This document shows, in pieces, positions 11,500 through 21,800 of a DNA stretch of 64,000 bases. Numbering within the stretch: the first letter of the stretch is position 1; every line of letters starts with the position of its first letter. The translations under genes and the position numbers were made by a program. A model generated the notes under the pieces. The model was given only the letters and a program-made list of their open reading frames with translations, had not been told where the DNA came from and ran no database searches. Source of the stretch: Rhizodiscina lignyota (lineage: Eukaryota > Ascomycota > Dothideomycetes > Aulographales > Rhizodiscinaceae); contig ML978122.1 of the NCBI GenBank assembly GCA_010015805.1, positions 840,453 to 904,452 on the forward strand. The letters are read 5' to 3'.

Positions 11500-12330
11500 T
11501 GCTAAATCCGACTTGTCTTTCCCTTCGCTGCCAAAGAGCAAGGAATTCTGATGGGAAAGGCTTCAAGCAAAGGAAATCCGACACCAAGCAAGACGGGATC
11601 CTCTATACTCAAATCCTTCTCCTCTTCGACCGGGGGACTCATTGACCGACGTCCGTCGCCATCGTCATCGGCTGGGATTTCCACAAGAGAGTTGATCCAA
11701 TCGAGTTCCCTTCGTGCTTGATTTTGCCGGTTGTTGTACTGGCGTCTTTTGTGACGACTTCTTCTTCGAGTTCTTTTAAGAGGTCGTCGGTAGGGACGAG
11801 AGTCGAGGGTAAGCTCTCGGAGACGACTAAGACTAGTCGTATCGGCAATCGCTCGGCGACGTAGCCGTCTCGGAGAGTGAGTAGAAAAGGGAGTTCGGCG
11901 CGGTTCCCTCCTACTTTATATTAGAGCTCTAGGTATTCGAGGAGTTCGCCGATCACTTAATAGTCGGTGCGTTCGATCAAGGTTTGACCTAGCTATCAGA
12001 ACAGAGCCCACTTGTCTTGCGCGTTGAGGTCGCTTTCCTTGCTGTCAATCCGGCGTTGACGATCAAAGTTCCACGACAAAGCAAGCAATTTCAAAGTCCA
12101 AACTCCCTCGAAGAAAGTTTATCCGTATTGTACTGCCTACAATCAACCGTTTCAGCCTTCGGAGGAGCATAGTTCTTTCCTTTGCGCGTACCCGTACATC
12201 TTCGAACTTATCAGATCCTACTCTTCCGTCGCCGAGTTGTTCGCCCTGTATTGCCTCTTCCTTGTTTATGTCCATCTTGTACTTTCTAGTGGCTCGACTA
12301 ATGATTTGCCTCACATTTGATTATACTCGG
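11500..12330 (-). pseudogene. Decayed coding remnant (frames interrupted by TAG/TAA)
   Basis: Minus-strand reading gives coherent protein-like pieces in shifting frames: IPADDDGDGRRSMSPPVEEE near 11680-11620, LRDGYVAERLPIRLVLVVS near 11870-11820, LIERTDY-stop-VIGELLEYLEL near 11985-11930, and a 70-residue basic/acidic segment at 12314-12063. They are separated by TAG/TAA codons and frame changes, as in an old gene copy that has lost selection. I do not recognise the family. This may be the 3' continuation of the remnant at 12640-13520, because both contain a related segment (12303-12395 and 12674-12768). Real short exons cannot be excluded. Confidence 0.4.
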
Positions 12331-12768
12331 GACCCGCTCGACGAATTTGGCCGACTTGTTTGAGCTTTACAAGCAAATATGTGTATGCTTAGGTTTTTCA
12401 AGTACCGTGCAAAGCGTGCCTTTGCTTATAATATCGTGCGGTATCGGACGTTGGGAGCGGTATTATGCGGTACTATATATCGACTTGTATCTCAGCGCTG
12501 AATCGTTACCGAAGGCCACTTGGGCTTTTTGCAGTGAATTGGGCGGTACCATTTACGATCACGCGTAAATTCTATCACGTCAGTGACGGCATTTTGATGG
12601 ATCCATGGGAGGTTTGGGTGTTTGAAGTGTTCTTTGATTATATCTAGAATCAAACGACTCGAAGCTCACCTGCTGATTTGCGTCACATTTGGTTGAAGCT
12701 GGGGTCCGTTCGATGGCTTTGGTAACTTTGTGTAAGTTTTGGAGACAAATACACATGGCCTTGGACTT
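12303..12768. repeat. Diverged direct repeat, two ~93-bp copies
   Basis: 12303-12395 and 12674-12768 align along their length (gatttgcNtcacatttg, then a shared cc-g-tcga block, ending in acaNatatgtgta / acaNatacacat). Read on the minus strand both encode similar peptides: CICLQNLHKVTKAIERTPASTKCDAN in the right copy, and HICL-stop-...VERVPSIIKCEAN in the left. Many differences look like transitions. This suggests an old duplication of a coding segment rather than a transposon end. Confidence 0.5.
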
Positions 12769-13520
12769 TTGTGTTACCCTGCCTTGTGGCGCGCAAGCGA
12801 CTCCTCGTAGGCTGTCTAGGCCTACTCTGAGGCCCTAAGCCGAGCCTGGGTCTCCTCCAGCCCATCCTCCCAGCCTTCGATGATTTTGTGCTGGATACGG
12901 GTCTCCTTGAACATACCGGCCGTTATGCGTTATACCGCCTCAAGGATTCGAGAATTGACAGCAGCTTGTCCGGGTGCAGCTGCCGACATCTGATCGATAG
13001 AAGAGCCTAGGCTACCGAGCTGTGCGTTCAACATGTCTACGTGAAATTTAGTATGTCAAAACTGAGATGTTGGTCGCGGTGATGAGCAGGCTTATTGCAT
13101 CTGTGTCGCTGCGGAGCTGTAGTGTATGTCATTTGCGAGAATCTCGCGTTCAGCGTGTGGTTAGGACCTGCAGCAGCTCCTTCTATTGATCGATGGCGGC
13201 TTTGGCGGCGCTGAACAGGGCTTGACTCTCCTCCGAGTGGATCTCGTGTTTGTGGGCAGCCGCCGCGTGTTCACCTGCTGTAAGGGACTACATCTTGAGT
13301 GTTTGTAGAAGAGATGATATCCCGAAGAAAGGCTTGTAAACTGAATGCAGTTGATTGATGAAGACGAAGAAGGAGAGAAAGCGGATAATGTTGTGGTGTT
13401 CAAAGTTGAAAGAAAGAAAGATCGTCGCGACTTCCTCATGATGCGCACCTTCATCCACGACATGCCCCTTTCCAGGCCGCAACCACGCCGAAACATCATA
13501 TCCAACATTGCAGTACATCA
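12640..13520 (-). pseudogene. Decayed coiled-coil protein gene
   Basis: Minus-strand translation from about 13270 down gives AAHKHEIHSEESQALFSAAK, then IDQ-stop-KELLQVLTTR, AEILANDIHYSSAATQMQ, MLNAQLGSLGSSIDQMSAAA, NSRILEAV-stop-RITAGMFKETRIQ, then HKIIEGWEDGLEETQARLRASE-stop. The pieces form a continuous Gln/Ala/Leu-rich helical protein, but at least three in-frame stops interrupt it. Between TQMQ and MLNAQ lies a stretch that looks like a former intron (ending CGTAG) whose 5' end is now AATAAGC instead of a GT site. Family unknown to me. Stops of the form CAG to TAG fit C-to-T decay. Confidence 0.45.
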
Positions 13521-13530
13521 CATAATTTCA

Positions 13531-16187
13531 ATTAAATTGAAAGCTTACGCTCATTGCAATTGGAGAACGCATTTTGGAAGATCACGGCAGGAGGCAGAAA
13601 GATGCTCTATCGGGCTATTGGACGGATTGGAGTCTTCACTGAGTGACGTCCACTGCCGAGACGGCATTGCCCACGGCCTTTCTATTTCTCGTACCGCGAT
13701 ATGATCAACCCCCTTTCTAGACAGGCGAGTACCTAAATCGGTCCGTCATTCGATCCATCCTCTCTTGTGACGCTTTTCTTTTCCTTTCCGAGGTCGTCCT
13801 ATGTGGTCATGGCTCCGACGGGGTTATAACCCGGAGACGTTCCAGCCGAGAAATTCGAGTCATGGCACTGGCGATAGGATTCGTTTCACTTCCCACTGTG
13901 CTGTTTCGTTCTGGTGACATCCTTTGATAATGCAGGAGCACCGAGAGTCTAGAATGTCATTCCTTCGTTCGATTGAACCGTGCCTTGGCCCTTGACCAGC
14001 AACCTGGCACCTCGTTCTATACTGCCGACTTCAGACATGATGCAATTCGAAGGCCCAAGGCACGGAAGTGAGGTTCCAGCGCCCAAGAAAGGCGCCTGCA
14101 AGAAGACGTAGTGCGCGCTGTCCCTGACTCGGCCGCTCTCAAAGAGAAGAAGATAGGAATGCCGGTTCAGATCGGACCCCATTTTTTTTTTTTGTTGGAG
14201 TGCACAAATTACCGCTTGACCAAAGATGATGGGTTGTGAGCCAACATTGCCTGCACCTCGACGGTCCGCAAGGTCGGCTGCAGCAGAACAACCGCGCTCT
14301 TAGCTCTTAATTTCTTACGTACTTGGGCAATTTTGGGCAGGTTCTAAAGCACAGTTCAGGGATGCACGAATCAGCACCGATCCCAGATGCCTGGGATGGC
14401 TCTGACAGAGGACGGGTCCTTCCCCTGACCCAAGAATCCGGCCTGGAATTCGTCTACACGAGTCGCTCGACGGAGGATTCTTCGCATGCGAACATCCTTA
14501 AGGCTCTCTTGCCAAATGTTTAGGAAGACGCATTGTGCGTGTGGTGAAGGGGGACCCTGATCGGGACGCATCACGCGTTTGTTGCGACCGTGGCTTTCTC
14601 GAAACATGTTGGAGTTGACAGGCTGCAGGAGCCAAAAGCAATTTGCAATCAAAGCCCGCAGGCTGGGGGAGAGGCTTCAGGCTCTGCTGAAGAAGCGGCC
14701 TCCCAGCTCTAGCGCCACCACCGGCCAGTCGCCCGGATCCAAAACCAAAGGCTGACGGGGAAAAAGAAATGGACACCATGCGAAAGTGGAGTCTGGAGAG
14801 CGTTTGACATGTCGACAATTGGAATCTGCCGTGGATCTGACCGAGTCACACAGCATCCGTTGACCTGCAGTGCTGATCCGTTCAAGCTTCAGCGCTGCAT
14901 CGCAGAGCAGCGTGCTGTGATCTATCGAGATGCCCGAAGCACAGAAGCTTCCGGGCCGTAGATTTTCAGTCTGATCGTCGGCATTGTCCGCGGTCGTCCA
15001 CAACCACGCTGCGGATGAAATGGCTAGCGGGTGGCGCCATCAGACGAAGGGCCGCGATGGCTAACGAACTAACTACAGACGCCACGATGCGGCCCTAAGT
15101 CCCCTCTGCGCCAGTGAGCGCGTTGATCATTCATTCGGCTCCACGGGAGCTTTCCGCGCCCTGTGCCCGCGTCGGTTTCGGCAGGGTTCGCTTCTTTAGC
15201 GTGTGTATTTTTGAGCCATGCCAGCTCGTGCTGGAACAGGCGAGTTTGTCGGCAAACCGCTGCCACTCTTGCACGGGCAGCTTATCAACGGGGAGCGTGT
15301 AGGGCATCGAGGCGTGATGGCATGAAGCACATGGTGGCATGGGGGCTCGCAGGCCGGGCCTGGCAGGCTGGGGCATTGCGCAGCACGGAGCGTCGCTCGC
15401 AACGTCCTCGCGGATGTCGAAATGCTGCCAAACTCCACTCTCCATGAAGCTAGACAAGCTACAATTATCCGCAAGCCGTGTGCGCTGCGACGTGAGTGAG
15501 CTCGGCCGCCGTCCACTAATAAATACGCGACCACCTCACTTGCAGCAGCCATCTGCATCGGCCACTCCCCTTTCTGCGTGCGTACCTTGCTGCTGTCACC
15601 GGCCGCTCGCTGGACGATCATCGCGGCTTGTCGACCCAACGTACCGTTAGGACGAACGACTAGAAGAACATCGCTCAGCAGCGCGCAGCTCGCCCTTTGC
15701 CGGACGCAGCGAGACCGACACCGGGCCCTGCTCCGCTCGAAACAGGCATCCACTCACATCTCACCCGCCCACGCCAAGCCCCGCAGACCCTGCGAAGCGT
15801 ACCGTACAATAGGGCCACCTGCCTCCAATACCACCGTTGTCCCGCATTTTGGCCGCCCCTCCCTCTCTTCAATAGCCGTTCCGCCAGCAATTGTGCCTCC
15901 CAGCCTGCATTCCTATCCTTCTGGTGATGTCGACGCTGCATCGTCGCTGGCTTCCTGTGCTCGTGCTCTGAGCGCTCTCGCGGCCGCCGTCTTCTTCACT
16001 GCGAAAAGGTCCGTATACAGCCAAGCCGTCCCCGGCCCCCAGCAAACAAACGCAAGCGAACCGAGATCGTCTCTGCTGCAATTTGGCCAATAGCTAGTTC
16101 GTAGCTAACACCTCCAGCTTTTCCTTCACTCTTTGATACCCCAATCCTTCCTTCCGACGCCCCTTTAACGACCCTTCTCTCTTCCTC
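13531..16187. other. Long gene-free region upstream of the G-alpha gene
   Basis: About 2.6 kb without a convincing gene. Many short overlapping ORFs occur on both strands, none with a recognisable domain or paired splice sites. The part nearest the gene (15500-16187) is GC- and pyrimidine-rich with several upstream ATGs, as expected for a long 5' leader. A 10-T run lies at about 14182-14193. Confidence 0.4.
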
Positions 16188-16202
16188 ATGGCTCCTGGCA
16201 TA

Positions 16203-17473
16203 ATGTGTTTTGGCAAAAAGGTTGACGATCCGCTCGCGCGGCGGAATGAGGAAATCGAGAAGATGATTCGCGCAGACAGAAAGAGGGCGGAGAAGGAGGT
16301 GAAGCTGCTGCTGCTGGGTAAGAGAATTGTGTGGCCAGTGTGAGCGCGACCGGCTAACTCGACGGCGAACAGGCGCTGGAGAGAGCGGCAAGTCCACAGT
16401 CCTGAAGCAAATGCGCATCATACATACCGGCGGCTTTTCCAAGATGGAGCGCAAACAATGGAGAGTCATCATATTCAGCAACTTGGTCAACGCATTCCAA
16501 ATACTGCTCGCCGCGATGGACGAGCAAGACACGGAATTCGAGGACGAAGACAACTTCGTATGCTTCCCTGTGCCAAAGTGATCGACATCAACTAACTGAC
16601 TCGCGTAGCACTGGGCAGAACTCATCATGTCCGATCCTGATATTGCGCCTGACGAGCCCATGCCACTGGATTGTCTGAATGCTTTCAACAGCCTGTGGTC
16701 AGACAAGGGCGTACAACTTGCCATGCTCAAGGGCAACGAATATGCGCTGCACGATAACTTGTCATAGTATGTTTCCACATTTGCTTTGTAAAACCATCAT
16801 CTGACAGTTTCAGCTTCTTCGCCGATTTGGACAGATTGTTTCAAATGGACTACATGCCCACAGACCAAGACATTCTACGGACAAGATTACGAACCACCGG
16901 AATCAGCGAGACGACCTTCGATTTGGGAAACCTCATCTACCGCATGTTCGACGTCGGTGGTCAACGTTCAGAACGTAAGAAGTGGATACACGTCTTTGAC
17001 AATGTGCAAGTCGTGCTCTTCTTGGCAGCAATAAGCGGTTATGACCACGCGCTGGTTGAAGATCGCAATGGCGTATGTTCACATGTCTGCCCTCCATTAA
17101 AGTGAGATACTCACCGACCTTGTAGAACCAAATGCACGAAGCCCTGATGCTTTTCGAATCCATCTCCAACTCACGTTACTTTGAACGATCCGCTCTCATC
17201 CTCTTCCTCAACAAGATCGATCTCTTCCGCGAAAAGCTATCATCGGGCATGTCACCCATCAACAAACACTTCCCGGACTACTACGGCAAATCAACGGACG
17301 TCGCTGCTGCGAGCGAATTCTTCGCAGACAAGTTCCGTAACCTCGTCCGACAGCCCAATAAGGAGATCTACGTCCACTACACGAATGCTACGGACACCGA
17401 TTTGTTGAAGAAGACGATGGATTCCGTGCAAGACATGATAGTGCAACGGAATCTCACCCAATTGGTATTATAA
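16203..17473 (+). CDS. Heterotrimeric G-protein alpha subunit, fungal subgroup II-like
   Basis: Exons 16203-16317, 16373-16557, 16609-16766, 16814-17072 and 17126-17473 give 354 residues. GTP-binding motifs: GAGESGKST (39-47), RTRLRTTG (switch I), DVGGQRSERKKW (switch II), FLNKIDLF and TNATDT. The start MCFGKK lacks Gly2 for myristoylation but has Cys2 for palmitoylation, as in the MCFGG-starting fungal subgroup II. The C-terminus QRNLTQLVL lacks the Cys four residues from the end that marks Gi-like subgroup I. An in-frame ATG 15 nt upstream (16188) would add MAPGI; I prefer the second by family comparison. Subgroup II roles are less clear than for subgroups I and III; nutrient or pheromone signalling at the plasma membrane is an inference. 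Confidence 0.93.
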
Positions 17474-18808
17474 GTTACTCATATGGTCCTTACTACCTCA
17501 GCCTCCCCCGCCCGCCCCTTCAGCTCTTGTTTCTTACAAGCTGTCCAGCTCTTCGAGCCTATGCCATGAGACGACGAACGACTGCCACGCGCGTCGCGTG
17601 GCGAGCGGGGCACTCATGCATTGGCTATCACACTTCGATTCTTCCACTTGTGCTATATATTACGCGTCCCACGATTTTCCTTTTTTTGGTGCACACATAC
17701 ACTTCAGCTTCAAAAGATGGCGATGGTGGCTGCACTAGGCGATGAGGCACTCTGGGAAAAGGGGCAAATGTTTGCTGACGAAAATGGTATTGGATGACAG
17801 GGCATTCTCGTCGAAGAATGAATTGCATATTGCGTTCTTACTGCTCGTACCTCAAAACCTCCTCTGCGCTGCGCTACTACTTTGCATCTTTTTGGTTACG
17901 CCACACTTCCAAGATCAGATCCTCGTTACACTACTTGCGATGCACGCGACCAAAGACGTCCCTTGCCGTACGATTCGCGTATTCGATTGTACATACTTTT
18001 TTGGCTACGAGAGAGAAGAAGAAAAACAAGAAAAAGAAATTCGCATTTCTCCACCAATGCGTTTTGGGGCATTTACCGTGGATTTGGATCGGACGAAACC
18101 CCCACGCTACTACCATTCGCTACTATTATTATGGGGCCGAGATTCGCTGTGGTCTGGTCAGAACTTTGATCCGGCATCGCCGCTTGATCGCAAGATAATT
18201 GTCTGACTTTTACCATCGAGCTGGTCGAGCTGGTCCGCCTCTGTTTGATGAGCCGACTCAGCGCAAGGTCCAGAGGTGTAAAACAGTCGTCGGGGTCCCA
18301 TGTTTTGCTTCGGGGATTGCTAGGCGAGGCGTCCAGGGTTCGGGTGAAGAGCATGGGCCAATACGAGGGACATCGCTGTCGAAACGGTGGAGAAAATTGG
18401 GGGGTTGAATCCGTATGTAAAGGTCAATGCTTGCTGCGGGTTACACAGACTTCTTCTCTCGAAGAGTCAAAGTGTCCGGATTTAAAAAAAAAATTAAGCA
18501 AACAAGATTCGCGGATACGAAGCAGTTATGCATGCAGAAGAACTTGTCTCCGAGTGGTCAGAACGCAAGATTTGCTATGTCAAGGTTTTTTGGGACCAAT
18601 TTGGGTTGGATGTTTGAGATTACGAGCGAATGTTATGATACAGTTCCACAGTTCTGGTTGAATGAACCCCTGACTATTCCCCTCTGGCTTCCTTAAACGC
18701 CAAACGCTATGCAGTGTGCCTATGTCTTTTGTTCAACCGTAAAAATGCCCATGTAGTTTTCTGCCGGACCTCACTCCGGAGAGACTTCGCTTCGCACAGA
18801 ATTCGTTA
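17474..18808. other. Convergent 3' region
   Basis: 1.3 kb between the G-alpha gene and the large multi-UIM gene, which converge. Overlapping ORFs of up to 154 codons are present at 17742-18206 on the plus strand, but they have low-complexity composition and no recognisable domain. I treat the region as long 3' UTR and spacer. Confidence 0.4.
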
Positions 18809-21800
18809 TCACGACGCCTCAGCGCTCACACGCCCAGCCTCGCCTTCGGGTTTAGCTTCAGCACCTTCACCCTCGCCGTCACCTTCCATCTCGTCATCGC
18901 TGCTCTCCCAGCCTTCTTCGACGTTGGCCAGTTTCCGCAGTATCTTGTTCTCCTGCTTCAGCCTTGCGACTCGCTTGACTGTCTTTGTTCGCCCATCGCC
19001 TTCCTCCCTCAACGCGAGCCGAACCCATTCCGCCACCCGTCCGAGTCCTGCCTGCCATTGCTGCTGCTCCAACCGCATGTCCATCTTCTCCGCGCGCTCC
19101 TGCGCAATGATTGCGTTATAATGCTTGTGCAGTGCCAGCGTGTGGTCGGTATGGGAATGCGCGTAGGGTCGGATCTTCTCGATTATCGTGGCGAGTGCGC
19201 CCTCATGCTCCTGCAGCAGATTGCTGTATGCGTTGTTGGAGTCTTGTAGGGTGGCTATCTGGCGGTTCGCAGCGGAGAGCTCATTCGTGAGGCGCGCGAC
19301 GGAGGCGGCGTTTTGGGAGTTGCTGAGTTCGGCGGAGGCTGATGCGATGGTTGGTGAAGTGCCTTCTTGCGCGGCGCGGACCTGATTGTGCTCCCATGTT
19401 AGACATGTCGTGTTCCCATTGCAGTTGGTGTGACGAACCTGTAGCCGCTGAACAGCGTCTATGAGCGAGGAGACATGATTCCGATTGTTCGACAGCTCCT
19501 CGCTCAACTGTAGCACTAGGTTGTACAGAATGTTGATGTCCATCTGCTGGCCCGCCTGGGGCAGGCCGTTCAACATGTTGACGTTGGCCACTCCAGCAGG
19601 CCCAACGACGCCGTTCGCACCTTGATGCTGCTGCATGACTCCGGCGGGCGAGGGCTGTCGAGTTATATTACCGCCGACTACTCCGCCTCCGCTCGGGTTG
19701 TCGAGAAAGGCAGGGAAATAGTTGACCGAGTCTGCCGCGGCGGCACCACCGCGCATGTTCACGTTAAAGTCGCCTTGGCTCCCTTTAGCTGCAGCGGCGG
19801 GATCAGCCTGGCCGTCGTCGTGTTCGCTGTCGTGTGCTTTCTGGCCGCTTTCTGGTGCAGGGTCGGCGGCTCCGGATGTTGGTTCGTTGTTCGACTGTGC
19901 GGAATCGTGCCGGTTGGTGGAGGTGGTCTGCGGGACGGGGATGGGTGTTGGAGGTGCGGGACGCGCTTCGTCTATTGCTCCATTGTTGGACACTTTAGGT
20001 GCAGGATCCACGCGTTCTGATCCTTCGTGAGGATCTGATGAGAGGTGTGAGGCTCCTTCGTCTGTTGTCTGTTCGTGAGCTACACAGCATGTTAAGCACT
20101 GGGGCAGCAGGGATGAGACGACGGAACTTTCCGCGAGCCGGCGTACCTCCAATATGAGAAGCAGGACGACGTGCCTCCAACTCCTTCGCTGCTTTGCGTG
20201 CCACTTTTCGCCCTTAATTCCATATAATCAGTAATAGCACAGCCAAGATCAAAGCTATGATTGGAATATAGAAGCGCTTGAAAGAGGGGGATGCAGATGT
20301 GCACCCACGATGATGATTCGAGGCCACATGTCTTAGCTCTGCCTTTCCTTCAAAACCACCATAGATGATCTCGCATCCTTCTTCTGTTATGTTGTCGCTC
20401 CCATCCGAAGAATCAGGGCTTTTCTCTTTGGTTCCGTCCAAATCACCGACTTCTCCAGCGCCAGAAGACAATGATCTTGGCTCCGTCCGCGTCGGCTGCT
20501 TGGTTTGAATCAGGCCAGAGACGGGCAGATCATGCCTGGTATGAGGACTCGACGGCTCAAGCCCCTTCAACTGATCCATGGCATTTTTGAAAGCATGATC
20601 GAGTGCTGCTGCTCCCATCGGCGACGGCTCGTGCCTACGTTTTTCGTCTTGCATTGTCGGTGCGGGCGTTGAGAAGTACCTGGGCTTCCAAGGTTGCGGC
20701 GAGAGCCTTTCATCAGATGCTTCCCTTACCTGACGCCTGCTCCCTGCACCATCCAGTGAAAGGGGGCTGATGGGGGAGAGATCTTTGGTCTTTGGTGCCA
20801 AAGCCGAACCAGTGTGCAGCCGGGAAGGTCGCGCTGAGTCCTCCCAGTCAACCTCGCTGAAAGGGCCTATTATTCGCGGAAGAGGGCTGGCATCCTTCTC
20901 TAGAGAAGCTGATGGAACATGCTTCTTTGCAGCAGCCTTCTTTGTAACAGTCTCTGCAGCAGCCTTTGCGGCAGCCTTCGCGGCGGCCTTCTTAGCAGCA
21001 GCCTTCTTTGTGGAGCCAGCAGGAGGCTTCGTAGGGGTCATCCTCAAAGAGTCCGATAAGCGTTCCCTTACTTTGGGCGTTCGGCTGCGCTCTCTTTTAG
21101 ACGAACCTTGCTCTGCCGGACGGCTATGCCTTCTCCCTCGAAGGGGGAGTTTTCCAATCTCACTGTCTCCGAAAAGCGCCTCATTGACAATGCTGTCATC
21201 AAATGCTAGTTCGTCTGGATAGGGCTCATCAAGTGCTTCGGGACGGCCGAGAGCTTTGAGACCGCGCTCTAATCCGCCCTTCGCGAAGATCGTGCCGGAT
21301 TTCGGGTCGTCCCAGTCCACTATCTTGACGTCATGTACCGTTCTCCTGGGTGGCTTTTTGGTCTTGGATCCCGCATGTGACACACTATCTTCCTTCCGCT
21401 CTTTGCTCATGCTCAATGTTCTTCTCGGTGTTCTCCTCGGGCTGCGTGCAAGCACCTTTGGAGACCTTGTCCGCACTGGCCGCTTTGGCTTTGTGATGCG
21501 CAAAGGACTTATTTGACGCTTTGATGATTCACATCGCTGTAGCGGTACTTCAAATGCTCCCATATCATTCATCCTTGCGTCTTGCACGGCGTTGTAGATT
21601 TCGATGGCCTCCCGCACCTCGCGACGAGTCATCTCTTCTGGCCTTGAAGTATAGAGCTCTTCAGGGTCATCGACTTCCAATTCATCGTTCCCCTGCAGGT
21701 TCCAATAACGAGATCCTCCACGAGCTTTGAGCTCATCGAGTGTATCGCGGTCCATTTCCTGAACAACAGAATCGGCGCCGCTTTCCGAGCTACTAGAGGA

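Noticed and set aside
16188-16202. Upstream in-frame ATG for G-alpha (adds MAPGI)
   Set aside because: Subgroup II proteins start MCFG; the extension would bury the Cys2 lipidation site.
17742-18206. 154-codon plus-strand frame after the G-alpha gene
   Set aside because: Three overlapping frames of similar length, odd composition and no domain; more likely 3' UTR.
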